NCBI GenBank assembly: GCA_041650475.1
Contig: JBAZLD010000006.1
Span: forward strand, 5,323 to 69,322
Origin: JAIPGX01 sp041650475
GTDB lineage: Bacteria; Babelota; Babeliae; Babelales; UASB340
DNA length: 64,000 bases
Reading direction: 5' to 3'
The notes beneath the pieces were generated by a model. It had not been told where the DNA came from and did not search any database. It saw only the letters and a list, made by a program, of their open reading frames with translations. Within the stretch, counting starts at the first letter, position 1; every line of letters begins with the position of its first letter. Positions 42,591 to 51,674 of the stretch are shown piece by piece. The translations under genes and the position numbers were made by a program.

Positions 42591-43397
42591 TTAAAACATA
42601 AGTGAAGTTAATATATAGTCTGCTACAAATATAGTTACATTAGCATATACAACGCTTTGAGTAGTGGCTATTCCTACTCCTTTGGCTCCCCCAGTAGTAT
42701 TAAAACCTTTATAAGAACAAATTAAAGATAATAAAAATCCAAAAAAAATAGCCTTTATTAAACCATTTGTAATATCTGATATTACTACATTTTCTCGTAT
42801 AGATTCCATATATAATTCTGGATTTATATTTAAAACATAAACAGATATAAGATATCCTGCAGTAATTCCACAAAGAGAACAAAATATAGAAAGAAATGGT
42901 AAAATAAAAGTTGAAGCAATTAACCTAGGTACTATTAAATATTGATGTGTGTTAATACAAAGAGTTTGTAAAGCATCAATTTGTTCAGTGATTCTCATTG
43001 TACCTATTTCTGCAGTCATAGCAGAACCTGCTCTTCCAATAACCATTATTGCTGTTAACACTGGACCAAATTCTCTTGCCATCGAAATAAAAACAATTGG
43101 ACCAATAAATCTTTCTGCTCCAAAACGATGAAGTCCAATGTGACTTTGTACGGCTAAAACCGCTCCAACGGTTATTCCTATAAGAGCGATGACACCCAAA
43201 GAGTTTACTCCGATGAAAGACATTTGATAAAATATTTTTTTGATTTTAGGACGGGTTGTTAGCATTACATTTATTGAATCATATAAAAATAATCCAATGT
43301 TTCCAACGCTATTACAACCATCTATGGTAGCACTACCAATAAAATCAAAAAATTTTAATATTTTTAATATAATTGGGTTACTATATTCTTCTTTCAC
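42591..43397 (-). CDS. MlaE-family phospholipid ABC permease
   Basis: 268 residues, five to six membrane segments. MlaE motifs are SFIGVNSLGVIALIGITVGAV, EFGPVLTAIMVIGRAGSAMTA with EIGTMRITEQIDAL, and TTQSVVYANVTIFVADYI at the end. It starts at a GTG (43397) after an AAAGA stretch. Pairs with the MlaF-like ATPase downstream; together they would move phospholipids across the envelope, with the binding-protein partners encoded elsewhere. Confidence 0.92.
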   Translation of the reverse strand: MKEEYSNPIILKILKFFDFIGSATIDGCNSVGNIGLFLYDSINVMLTTRPKIKKIFYQMSFIGVNSLGVIALIGITVGAVLAVQSHIGLHRFGAERFIGPIVFISMAREFGPVLTAIMVIGRAGSAMTAEIGTMRITEQIDALQTLCINTHQYLIVPRLIASTFILPFLSIFCSLCGITAGYLISVYVLNINPELYMESIRENVVISDITNGLIKAIFFGFLLSLICSYKGFNTTGGAKGVGIATTQSVVYANVTIFVADYILTSLMF

Positions 43398-43413
43398 TTT
43401 TTTTCTTTATTTT

Positions 43414-43728
43414 TTATTGGTTTATAGGATTTTTAGGTAGTTCAGGTTGAGACGCTTGTCTTGAAATTGGAGTTAATTTAGCTCTGGATGTTTCTAAATG
43501 TTTGGATTTTAAAATTGCAAGACCTAGTGATCCCATTATAAATATTGCACCCATAACCCACGTTACCTTTTGAAAAAATTCTTGACCTCCTGAGCCTCCA
43601 AATAACATTTGACTTCCTCCGCCCAGGCCACCAAGACCCATATCACCTTTACCCTGTTGAATTAAAACTGCCACGATCAAAAGCATGCATAAAATTGTAA
43701 AAAGAACCATTAATAATGTAACAAGCAT
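43414..43728 (-). CDS. secG: Protein translocase subunit SecG
   Basis: 104 residues. Two membrane helices with the SecG signature between them: LLIVAVLIQQGKGDMGLGGL, then the Gly-rich GGSQMLFGGSGGQEFFQK. A short polar tail follows. SecG is part of the SecYEG channel. GGAG precedes the ATG. It lies after tpiA, a tpiA-secG order common in bacteria. Confidence 0.95.
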   Translation of the reverse strand: MLVTLLMVLFTILCMLLIVAVLIQQGKGDMGLGGLGGGSQMLFGGSGGQEFFQKVTWVMGAIFIMGSLGLAILKSKHLETSRAKLTPISRQASQPELPKNPINQ

Positions 43729-43788
43729 TTATATTTACTCCTAAAGTTTTTAAAATTATAATATTTTATATTGTTATTATACATTATT

Positions 43789-44550
43789 TTATAATTTTAC
43801 TATTTTTTCAAATTCTTGAAAGTCCAAGCTTGCTTTTCCTATTAAAAATCCATCTAAAATAGAAATGTTTTTTAATGATTTTATACTGTCAGAGCTTATA
43901 CTTCCGCCATATAATAGTTTCCAATTTATTTTTTTTTCAAAGCTTTCTGTCTGAATTTTTAACCAAGCAAATATTGTTTCTAAATGATCAACGCAAGCTG
44001 TATCTCCGGAGCCTATAGCCCAAATAGGTTCATATGCAATTAATATTGGAAAATTTTGCGATATTAATTCAATTTTTATTATATTAAAAATTTTTTCTAG
44101 CTGAGATTTTAATATATCTATCGTTTTGTTTTTTTTATATTCTTGTAAGATTTCACCTATACATATGATTGGTGAAATTTTATGATTAATTAATTGTGTA
44201 AATTTTTGCGCGATTTCATTATTTGTTTCTTTATTAAATTCTCTTCTTTCACTGTGTCCAATTATACAATATGTACATCCTGCAAAACTTAAATTTTCAG
44301 CAGAAATTTGCCCTGTATATGGACCTTTTGTATGATTTGAACAATCTTGGGCCCCTATATTTATTTTAGTTTCTTTAAATATTTTGTTTAAACTATTTAA
44401 ACTTAAAAAAGATGGGCATAAAATTATTGTGTTGTTTATATTTTCACTTAATTTTATTAAATTATCATAATTATGAGTTGCAAAATTAAACTCTTGGTCT
44501 ATATTAAAATTCATTTTCCAATTTGCAACAAAAAAATATTGCTTTCTCAT
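43789..44550 (-). CDS. tpiA: Triosephosphate isomerase
   Basis: 253 residues, full TIM barrel. FVANWKMNFN carries the catalytic Lys, CIIGHSERREFN the electrophilic His, IAYEPIWAIGSG the catalytic Glu, and LYGGSISS the phosphate loop. Interconverts dihydroxyacetone phosphate and glyceraldehyde 3-phosphate. Starts the minus run tpiA-secG-mlaE-mlaF; divergent from the outer-membrane barrel gene. Confidence 0.96.
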   Translation of the reverse strand: MRKQYFFVANWKMNFNIDQEFNFATHNYDNLIKLSENINNTIILCPSFLSLNSLNKIFKETKINIGAQDCSNHTKGPYTGQISAENLSFAGCTYCIIGHSERREFNKETNNEIAQKFTQLINHKISPIICIGEILQEYKKNKTIDILKSQLEKIFNIIKIELISQNFPILIAYEPIWAIGSGDTACVDHLETIFAWLKIQTESFEKKINWKLLYGGSISSDSIKSLKNISILDGFLIGKASLDFQEFEKIVKL

Positions 44551-44752
44551 TTTTTTTACTTTCTACCTTTTTGAAGCTATTATTTAATTTTATTAATAAT
44601 AACGTAATGTTATTTTTTTTCTAGATTAACGTGTAAAAATATTGACGAAAACTTAATTTAAAGTAAGCTCAATGCTTGTAATTTACGACGTAACTTCTAT
44701 CCCGACAGAGTTCAAGTAACGAAGTTGGAAAATAAGAGATGGTGTGGTTTTA

Positions 44753-46105
44753 ATGAGTTGGTTAATTTATTTTTTTAAGAAAAAATTTGTTTATAAAAAT
44801 ATACTAGCAATATTTTTTTTTCTATTTTGTTATTCGAAAATTTATGGTACTCACAACGCTAGTAGATATTTTCCATTTTTGGAACGTACAGAATCTTATA
44901 TTTTAAAAGAAAAATCTCATATTGCTCCTGCAATATTTTTTACAAGATCATCAGGTGCTTATAAACGTGGTGGAGGGGATACTGGGATACCAGAATTATA
45001 CGGACCGTATGATTTAAAAGATATTATATATAGTTTACAAGAAGTTCAGGGATCTTCTTTTATTAATCCGATAGAGCAAGAAAGAGGTCCAAATGATATT
45101 TGGCTAGATAAATCTATAGTATATAAAGTTGGTGGTAAATTAAAGAGCGTAGGTTTAACTTTGCCTTATGAACAAAGACTAAAATATGGTTTTTCTGCGG
45201 GACTTTTTTTACCTATTATGCATGTGAATGGTAGTTGTCATTTTAATTTTTCATTTCAAGATTCAGATTCTGTTTTTAATAATTTGAGGGCAGGAGAGTC
45301 TAATCAACTTGATAGAATCAGAAGAAGCATAAATGAAGATTTAGGTTTAAACGGTGGTAACTGGTCAAAAACTGGTATTGGTGATTTGGATCTTCATTTA
45401 AAATTTGATCATAATTGGAAATATGTTTTGTTAATGCGCAGAATAGATTTAGCATTACAGACTGGCTTAATTTGTCCAACAGGTACAAAATCTGATAATC
45501 AATATGCGTCATCGGTTTCTTTTATGGGAGATGGGCATTGGGGAATTTATTTGGATTTGATTACTGAATTAGAATTAAAAAGGGGTTGGAAGGCCGGACT
45601 TTTAGCAGGTTTTGTTTATCAATTTAGTAACACTCGTAAATTGAGAATACCTGTATATAAAGAATCTGCTCTTTTTAGTGCTCTTATGCGAGATGTTAAA
45701 ATTAATCCTGGTATGACTTTTAAAATTTCACCATATGTTGAAATAGATAATTTTGCAGAAGGATTTAATTTTCAGTTTAGATATACCTTTTTAAAACACA
45801 ATGCAGATAAATGGTATGACAATACTACAAATTCAAGTATTAAAAGTTACCTACAAAGACAGTCAGGAACTTTTTATAGTTATGATTTGACAGAAGCAGA
45901 TATTTCTTCAAATAAATCATATAAGTCAGGGCTAACTAGATGGAGTGAACATTACTTAAGTTTTGAATTGTCGTATGATGCTTTAGAAGGTGGAAACAAC
46001 TGGTTTATGGATCCTGTTATTTTTGCTCTTTTAGATTATCAGGTTAATGGAAATAGTGTTTGTAAAACTCATCAATTTTCACTAGGTGTTGAGCTGCGTT
46101 TTTAG
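44753..46105 (+). CDS. Outer-membrane beta-barrel protein of unknown function
   Basis: 450 residues from the ATG at 44753; a GTG at 44744 is the alternative. A hydrophobic signal segment (KNILAIFFFLFCYSKIYG) is followed by alternating polar/hydrophobic strands with many aromatic residues (GFSAGLFLPIMHVNGSCHFNF, DLDLHLKFDHNWKYVLL, WKAGLLAGFVYQF, FNFQFRYTFL). The C-terminal strand ends LGVELRF, with the terminal Phe used by the BAM machinery. No specific family was recognised. mreB starts 12 bases downstream. Confidence 0.75.
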   Translation: MSWLIYFFKKKFVYKNILAIFFFLFCYSKIYGTHNASRYFPFLERTESYILKEKSHIAPAIFFTRSSGAYKRGGGDTGIPELYGPYDLKDIIYSLQEVQGSSFINPIEQERGPNDIWLDKSIVYKVGGKLKSVGLTLPYEQRLKYGFSAGLFLPIMHVNGSCHFNFSFQDSDSVFNNLRAGESNQLDRIRRSINEDLGLNGGNWSKTGIGDLDLHLKFDHNWKYVLLMRRIDLALQTGLICPTGTKSDNQYASSVSFMGDGHWGIYLDLITELELKRGWKAGLLAGFVYQFSNTRKLRIPVYKESALFSALMRDVKINPGMTFKISPYVEIDNFAEGFNFQFRYTFLKHNADKWYDNTTNSSIKSYLQRQSGTFYSYDLTEADISSNKSYKSGLTRWSEHYLSFELSYDALEGGNNWFMDPVIFALLDYQVNGNSVCKTHQFSLGVELRF

Positions 46106-46117
46106 GTAGGAGTTTCG

Positions 46118-47155
46118 ATGAAATTTTGGCCAGCTACTAAATTATTTCATTTTTTTTCTAATGATTTGGCGATTGATCTTGGAACAGCAAATACAGTTAT
46201 ATACGTGCGTAATAGGGGTGTCGTTTTAAATCAACCTACTGTTGTTGCTGTCAAAAATTCTACAAACGAGGTATTGGCTGCTGGAGATAAAGCAAAAAGC
46301 ATGTTGGGTAAAACTCCAGAAAGTATTATTGCTTGTCGACCGATGAGAGATGGTGTTATTGCTAATTTTCAGTTAACAGAAAGCATGTTACGTCATTTTA
46401 TTAGGGAGGTTCATGATAACAGAAAAACTCTTGTCAGACCAAGAATGATTATTGGTGTTCCATCTGGAATAACACAAGTCGAAAAACGTGCAATTGAAGA
46501 TTCTGCAAAACAGGCTGGTTCTAGAGAAGTTTATACAATAATGGAACCAATGGCTGCTGCAATTGGTTCAGGATTACCTGTTGAAGAACCTACTGGTAAT
46601 ATGATTGTTGATATTGGAGGTGGTACAACAGAAGTTGCAATAATTTCTTTGAAAGATGTTGTTTATTGTAAATCTGTAAGAGTTGGTGGTGATGAAATGG
46701 ATGGAGCGATAGTCCAATATGTAAAAAGAAAATACAATTTGCTTATTGGAGAAAGAACAGCGGAGTTTATTAAAATAAAAATCGGTACGGCCATGTTAAA
46801 TGAAGAATCTACAAAGCATGAGGTTAAAGGTAGGGATCTTATAACAGGTGTTCCTAAAACAATTATGCTTTCAGATGCTGAAGTTTTTGAAGCTTTAACG
46901 GAGCCAATTTCTGTTATTATAGATGCAGTACATTCTGCTCTTGAAAATGCTCCCCCAGAGTTGTCTTCTGATCTTGTAGATAGAGGCATAATGATGTCCG
47001 GTGGTGGCTCTTTATTAAAAAATCTTGATATATTAATTTCTAAAGAAACAGGATTACCTGTAAAAGTTGCACAAGACCCACTTTTGTGTGTAGTCTTGGG
47101 TGCGGGCAAGGTTTTGGATGAGCTTGATTTTTTTAGAGATGCACTTTTAAAATAA
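46118..47155 (+). CDS. mreB: Rod-shape actin homologue MreB
   Basis: 345 residues. Actin-fold motifs are DLAIDLGTANTVIYVRNRGV, MIIGVPSGITQVEKRAI, EPMAAAIGSGLPVEEPTGNM with IVDIGGGTTEVAIISL, and MMSGGGSLLKNLD near the end. It organises lateral wall synthesis under the inner membrane. GGAG precedes the ATG. mreC and mreD do not follow; a pseudo-phosphatase gene does. Consistent with murE and ddl in the window. Confidence 0.97.
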   Translation: MKFWPATKLFHFFSNDLAIDLGTANTVIYVRNRGVVLNQPTVVAVKNSTNEVLAAGDKAKSMLGKTPESIIACRPMRDGVIANFQLTESMLRHFIREVHDNRKTLVRPRMIIGVPSGITQVEKRAIEDSAKQAGSREVYTIMEPMAAAIGSGLPVEEPTGNMIVDIGGGTTEVAIISLKDVVYCKSVRVGGDEMDGAIVQYVKRKYNLLIGERTAEFIKIKIGTAMLNEESTKHEVKGRDLITGVPKTIMLSDAEVFEALTEPISVIIDAVHSALENAPPELSSDLVDRGIMMSGGGSLLKNLDILISKETGLPVKVAQDPLLCVVLGAGKVLDELDFFRDALLK

Positions 47156-47161
47156 TATTTT

Positions 47162-48031
47162 ATGCTTTTATTTGTGCATAAAAATAAAAAGTTTTATACT
47201 TTTTTTTGTTTATTTTTAATTTTTAATCTTTTTGCTAAAAAAAACAAAGAAGAGGCTGAGATTTTAAAACCTCAGCCTCTTGAAAAAAAAGTTCAAAATA
47301 GTCAAATAGATTTGCAAGCGAATAAAAAATTTGCAAACAAATCAGATACTCAATTTAAATATGCAATTTTTAATATTAGTGGTGTGATTTGGCAAAAGCG
47401 CACTTATGATTTATTAAATGCTTATCAAAAAAAGAAGGGTGTTTCTTTTAGTCATTATTGGAAGCTTGTAAAATTTGGTACAAGTTATTTATTTGGTGAT
47501 TTTGATCCCAAAAAAGCTTTTGAATCTTTTCTTGATTGCTACAAAGGCTCTACTTTAAAAGATCTGCAAAATGGGTGTAAAGAAATTTGGTGCGGTGAAT
47601 GCAAGAATTGTCTTTATAAGCAGGGTAAAGAGCTTTTTGATAAACATAAAAAAGAGGGCACAACGACTATTATTGCAGAAGTTGGCATGAAAGAACTTTA
47701 TGCTGATCTTTTAGATATTTATAAATTTGATTACACTTTTTTCTCTGAACTTGAATTTAAAGATAATAAAGTTTCCGGAAAATTAATTGGTGAACCATGT
47801 GTTGGCAAAGTCAAATATGAAAAGATTAAGAATCTAATTGAAAAAGATTTAAAGGGCTCATTAAAAGATACTATTTTTTATGCGAGCAGTCATCTTGATA
47901 TCCCATTATTAGAAGAAGTAGGTAAACCTGTAGTAGTTAATCCAACTTCTAAATTAGAATCCCATGCTAAAAAAAAGAAATGGGAAATCTTAAAATTCAA
48001 AAATTTTATTGAAGAGAAAAATTGTAAATAA
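47162..48031 (+). CDS. Exported HAD-fold protein with degenerate active site
   Basis: 289 residues. An N-terminal hydrophobic segment (about 10-25), then a Lys-rich spacer. The HAD-IB (SerB-like) fold is suggested by YAIFNISGVI where motif I (DxDGT) is expected, VGKVKYEKIKNLI where motif III Lys lies, and FYASSHLDIPLLEEVGKPVVV in place of motif IV (SDSxxDLPLL). The two nucleophile Asp residues and the first motif IV Asp are replaced, so phosphatase activity is unlikely. A strong hairpin lies early in the coding sequence (47251-47280). It follows mreB by six bases. Confidence 0.7.
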   Translation: MLLFVHKNKKFYTFFCLFLIFNLFAKKNKEEAEILKPQPLEKKVQNSQIDLQANKKFANKSDTQFKYAIFNISGVIWQKRTYDLLNAYQKKKGVSFSHYWKLVKFGTSYLFGDFDPKKAFESFLDCYKGSTLKDLQNGCKEIWCGECKNCLYKQGKELFDKHKKEGTTTIIAEVGMKELYADLLDIYKFDYTFFSELEFKDNKVSGKLIGEPCVGKVKYEKIKNLIEKDLKGSLKDTIFYASSHLDIPLLEEVGKPVVVNPTSKLESHAKKKKWEILKFKNFIEEKNCK

Positions 48032-48062
48032 AAGAACCGGCAATCGATAATTGCCGGTTCTT
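48032..48062. terminator. Bidirectional terminator between convergent genes
   Basis: AAGAACCGGCAAT and ATTGCCGGTTCTT form a perfect 13-base stem around a short CGATA loop, with A/T runs on both sides. It ends both the plus-strand mreB/HAD transcript and the minus-strand C11 paralogue. Confidence 0.88.
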
Positions 48063-48067
48063 AAAAA

Positions 48068-49408
48068 TTATTTTTTTATAATTTCATTCAAAAATTTTAG
48101 CCATGCAGTTTCTTGAGCAAATGGACAGGTTAAATAAGAAGCATCAATTCTATTTATTGGGAAATAAATAGAAAGGCCCTGGAAATTTTTGACAGCACTT
48201 CCTGTGACATTTCCAACAACTGCCGATTTTAAACTATTTTGATTTTGCAAAAGTGCATTTTTAAAATTATTAATATCTTCATTATTTAAAGCTGTTATTT
48301 CGGGCTTGTTAAGTTCTTCATATAAATTGGCATACACAGATCCTAAATCAACATAATACGAAGCATCGCACATACTTGGACATTTTTTGCGGGTATTAAT
48401 TATAATATTTTTGAAAAGCTCTTTATTGTTATCCATTAATTTTTTACCAAGCTCTATTAAACTATTTAAGTTTTTTGCAAGTGTATCAGTTTGTGATAAA
48501 TCGATTGCACAGAGTGTATAACTATTTGTTTTTGTATTTTCTTTATAATAACTTTCATAAGTTGTCATAATAGTTTGTATAACTTGCAAGCTTTCGATAT
48601 CTTTATCTTTTTCTTTATCTTTAAAAGAACTAAATAAATCTAAATAATTCCAGCCATCTGCTAATTCACAGTTCTGAGATCCAATTAAAAAATTAGCAAA
48701 ATCTTTTAGTTGGTATGCGGCTTCTATCATGCCCATTTTGCAACAATCTGTTCCTAAAATATCTATATTTTTATTTTTAAGAACAGTTTCTTTTATTGTC
48801 TTTATTGCGCTAACAAATTGTGAATTTGTCATATAAGATTTATTGCCATCGAATAAAATTGCTCTAGTATCATAACCATAAAAATCAAGATTTTTAATTG
48901 GGCAAATATCTCCGGTGCAGACATAATCAGGTTCATCCGGTTCGATATCCCATGCAAATCCATTGTTGCTATTCTGTTTAGGTTGAGGATCTAAAACTCC
49001 AAAGCCTTCACCCCATAAAATTAAACAATAATGCTTTGCAGGATATTTTTTGACAGAAAATTGCACAAAATTTACAAGATTTTGTACACAATCATTTTCA
49101 AGCGCAACATTTTCTATTGGTTTTAGCATGCTGCGCCTGATAACATATCTCCAGGCTTTATCTGTATCAATATGTACCTGTGTAACTATATTTAAATTTT
49201 TTGATTCAGATTTTGCTAAAGCCATTTCAGCCAGGTTTTTTTGTGCCCAATAATGCATTTCTGGATTTCCTGCTTCCATATAAATTATAAAAGTCCAATC
49301 GACAGCTTTTGTTGATTTGGTAATAAAGTCTGTGTTTTTTGAGTAAATTGTGTTTTGTAATAAAATTACTGTCAAACAAATTTTAAAAAGATTTTTTAAA
49401 TTATTCAT
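48068..49408 (-). CDS. Secreted clostripain-like (C11) paralogue lacking the catalytic His
   Basis: 446 residues from the ATG at 49408 (TTGGAG ribosome site; the TTG itself is a weaker start). Signal peptide near 1-23. The C11 fold matches the gene at 18311: DWTFIIYMEAGNPEM, NIDILGTDCCKMGMIEAAYQL (Cys 222/223), SQNCELADGWNYLDLF. In the His position the sequence is CLILWGEGFG, so Glu 134 replaces His. It is probably inactive, or uses other residues. A Cys-containing insertion (CTGDICPIKNLDFYGYDT) lies after the lost His. Ends at the shared terminator. Confidence 0.82.
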   Translation of the reverse strand: MNNLKNLFKICLTVILLQNTIYSKNTDFITKSTKAVDWTFIIYMEAGNPEMHYWAQKNLAEMALAKSESKNLNIVTQVHIDTDKAWRYVIRRSMLKPIENVALENDCVQNLVNFVQFSVKKYPAKHYCLILWGEGFGVLDPQPKQNSNNGFAWDIEPDEPDYVCTGDICPIKNLDFYGYDTRAILFDGNKSYMTNSQFVSAIKTIKETVLKNKNIDILGTDCCKMGMIEAAYQLKDFANFLIGSQNCELADGWNYLDLFSSFKDKEKDKDIESLQVIQTIMTTYESYYKENTKTNSYTLCAIDLSQTDTLAKNLNSLIELGKKLMDNNKELFKNIIINTRKKCPSMCDASYYVDLGSVYANLYEELNKPEITALNNEDINNFKNALLQNQNSLKSAVVGNVTGSAVKNFQGLSIYFPINRIDASYLTCPFAQETAWLKFLNEIIKK

Positions 49409-49500
49409 AATTTTCTCCAATTTTAAATTTTTATTTAAATTTCTTTTTTATGAAACTAAAAATCAAATTATATTGTCAAGCAAATTACTTTTTATAAATA

Positions 49501-49528
49501 TTGACTTGAACTTATCCAAAAATATTAA
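49501..49528 (+). promoter_or_regulatory. Candidate promoter for the small membrane protein gene
   Basis: TTGACT (49501-49506), 16-base spacer, TATTAA (49523-49528), about 47 bases before the ATG at 49576, which has GGAG seven bases upstream. Confidence 0.4.
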
Positions 49529-49575
49529 AATAAAAAGAAAAATTATTTTTTAAACTTAAGAATTTTGGAGATTAT

Positions 49576-50217
49576 ATGTCAGAAATAAAAGAAGTAAAAA
49601 TTTATCCTAGTATATTTAATCTTTTTTATTACATGTTGCCCCTTATATTAACATTGGTATTAATAACAGCTCTCTTTTTTGTTGGTCCAAAATTATTACT
49701 TAAGCCTCAACATTGGTTATACAGTATAGTAGAAGAAAAATTGCAACAAATAGATGCTGGACTGATGACAGAGGGTGAATTTTTAGAGGCTATTGAAAAG
49801 CCTGAAAAAGTAAATAATGTAACCCTTATTTTAGTATATTCAACAATATTTTTATCAATATTAATAGAAATTTTTTTATTAATTTTAGAAATAATTTTTT
49901 TTACCAAATCTTTTAAAAGACTTATTAGATATTTAAAATATAAAAAACCTGAAATTGTTATTGATAACAATGGGATACAAGACTTTAGCCATGGATTGGT
50001 TGAGTGGGATAAAATAGAAGAAGTTTATTTGAATTCAGCATTTAATTTTATTTTTTATTTAGGGCCCTGGTATCCTAAAAGTTTTTATTATTTAAAATTG
50101 ATTCCAAAAGATAAAAAAGACAAAAATATTAGAGTGAATTTATTAAATATAAATAAAAAAGTATCGTATGCATTTGAATTTATAAAACAACACAAAGATA
50201 TAAAATTAGGTTTTTAG
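49576..50217 (+). CDS. Small membrane protein with PH-like C-terminal domain
   Basis: 213 residues. Two membrane helices (about 15-37 and 83-113), separated by an amphipathic stretch. The soluble C-terminal part (PEIVIDNNGIQDFSHGLVEWDKI, YYLKLIPKDKKD) follows the strand order of bacterial PH-like domains found in STM3941-type membrane proteins. The role is unknown. It stands alone between two minus-strand genes and overlaps the murE stop by four bases. Confidence 0.55.
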   Translation: MSEIKEVKIYPSIFNLFYYMLPLILTLVLITALFFVGPKLLLKPQHWLYSIVEEKLQQIDAGLMTEGEFLEAIEKPEKVNNVTLILVYSTIFLSILIEIFLLILEIIFFTKSFKRLIRYLKYKKPEIVIDNNGIQDFSHGLVEWDKIEEVYLNSAFNFIFYLGPWYPKSFYYLKLIPKDKKDKNIRVNLLNINKKVSYAFEFIKQHKDIKLGF

Positions 50218-51674
50218 TATTTACTTATTTCTTGATAATCATCAAAATGCAATTTTTTGCCATTTATTAAATAATAGTTTTCATGACCTTTGCCCAAGAG
50301 TGCAATTACTGAGTTTGTAGTAGCAAGTTCTACGGCCTTTTTAATTGCTTTGTCTCTGTCTGGTATGCAACTAGTTTTTATCAAATCTTTCTTTTCTAAA
50401 CCCGCCAAAATATCTTTTATAATAGATTCTCTATTTTCTGTTCTTGGGTTATCATCTGTGATAATAATTTTATCTGCATATTCTGCTGCTATTTTTCCCA
50501 TAATTGGTCGTTTGGTTTTATCCCTGTCTCCACCGCAGCCAAAGATTACAATTAAATCTTTAGTTAATGGTTTTAAAGTCTGCAAAATTGCCTGCATAGA
50601 AGATGGGTTGTGCGCATAATCGACGACAGCTTTTGCTTGATTTTTTAGAGTGTGCATTTGTAATCTACCCGGTGTTCCTGGAAAATCTTTTATTGCATTC
50701 AGTATATTGCTAGTTTGCAAATTAATTGCTTTGCATGATAAGAATGCCATTGCCAAATTATAGGCATTAAATTCCCCAAAAATTTTTGAAGAAAAAATTT
50801 CTGATACATCCAAATCAGGTAAATTTTGTGGTTTAATTTTAATGCCAGAAAGACTATTTTCTTGAATATGAAAATTAAAAATATTTTTATGTGAATTTTC
50901 ATGTAAAATTTGTTGTGATTTAAGACTGTATGGCAAAATATTATAATTTTTTTTATTTGCTTTATTTAAATCTTGTACTGCTCTTTGTCCCCAATTATTA
51001 TCTAAATTTATAATTATCGAACCATTAGTTTTTAATTTATTAAATAAACTAAATTTTGCCTGAAAATAATTTTCCATATTTTCATAAAAATCTAAGTGTT
51101 CATGAGCTAAATTTGTAAAGCAAGCTATATCAAATTCTATTTCTTCTACGCGATCTAAACTTAATGCATGAGCACTGACTTCCATGATTACGTAATCAAC
51201 ATTTTGTTTTATGCATGCAGCAAAAAACATTTGTAGATAATCACTGTTTGGCGTAGTTAAACAACTTTCTATTTCTTGATCCAAAATTTTATTTTTAACT
51301 GTGCCTAAAAGTGCAGTTTTAAAACCTGAAGATCTTAAAATATGTTCTATTAAAAAACTTGTAGTAGTTTTGCCCTTGGTTCCTGTGATTCCAATAAATT
51401 TTAGTTTTTTGGCCGGATAATTTAGTGCTTTGGCTGTAAACTTGGCCAGAGCTTTTCTAGTATTAGTTACATAAATAAATTCTGTGTTACTAAAAATTTT
51501 TTCATAATTTTTATTCTTTTCTGTTTTGCAAAGAATTATTTTGTTTGCGCCAAGTTCAATTGCCTTTGGTATAAATTTATTACCGTCTTGATTAAAACCT
51601 TTGATTGCAACAAAGGTTGAACAAGGACCGATATTGTCTGTATTACAAGTTACAGGGTATATTTTTGGAATCAT
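50214..51674 (-). CDS. murE: UDP-N-acetylmuramoyl-tripeptide synthetase, probably meso-DAP-adding
   Basis: 486 residues in three Mur-ligase domains. An N-terminal UDP-MurNAc-binding part is followed by GITGTKGKTTTSFLIEHIL (P-loop), CLTTPNSDYLQMF, VMEVSAHALSLDRV, FTNLAHEHLDFYENMENYF (with the carbamylated-Lys region) and the C-terminal ITDDNPRTEN. The DNPR motif marks enzymes that add meso-diaminopimelate. VIALLGKGHENY follows. It is a cytosolic step in peptidoglycan precursor synthesis, upstream of the double Ddl at 4.9 kb. It is isolated from other mur genes. Confidence 0.95.
   Translation of the reverse strand: MIPKIYPVTCNTDNIGPCSTFVAIKGFNQDGNKFIPKAIELGANKIILCKTEKNKNYEKIFSNTEFIYVTNTRKALAKFTAKALNYPAKKLKFIGITGTKGKTTTSFLIEHILRSSGFKTALLGTVKNKILDQEIESCLTTPNSDYLQMFFAACIKQNVDYVIMEVSAHALSLDRVEEIEFDIACFTNLAHEHLDFYENMENYFQAKFSLFNKLKTNGSIIINLDNNWGQRAVQDLNKANKKNYNILPYSLKSQQILHENSHKNIFNFHIQENSLSGIKIKPQNLPDLDVSEIFSSKIFGEFNAYNLAMAFLSCKAINLQTSNILNAIKDFPGTPGRLQMHTLKNQAKAVVDYAHNPSSMQAILQTLKPLTKDLIVIFGCGGDRDKTKRPIMGKIAAEYADKIIITDDNPRTENRESIIKDILAGLEKKDLIKTSCIPDRDKAIKKAVELATTNSVIALLGKGHENYYLINGKKLHFDDYQEISKY

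Noticed and set aside
44596..44613. AATAAC/GTTATT palindrome followed by T-run near tpiA
   Set aside because: It lies upstream of both flanking genes and is purely A/T in the stem apart from two pairs, so it is not a credible terminator.
44640..44740. Possible tRNA or structured leader before the outer-membrane barrel gene
   Set aside because: A GTTCAAGT stretch and a short AACTTC/GAAGTT pair caught the eye, but no cloverleaf, acceptor stem or CCA-type end can be formed. A TTGACG element there has no acceptable -10.
46663..47109. 148-residue minus-strand frame opposite mreB
   Set aside because: An antisense shadow of a highly conserved gene; composition follows the mreB codons and no ribosome site is present.
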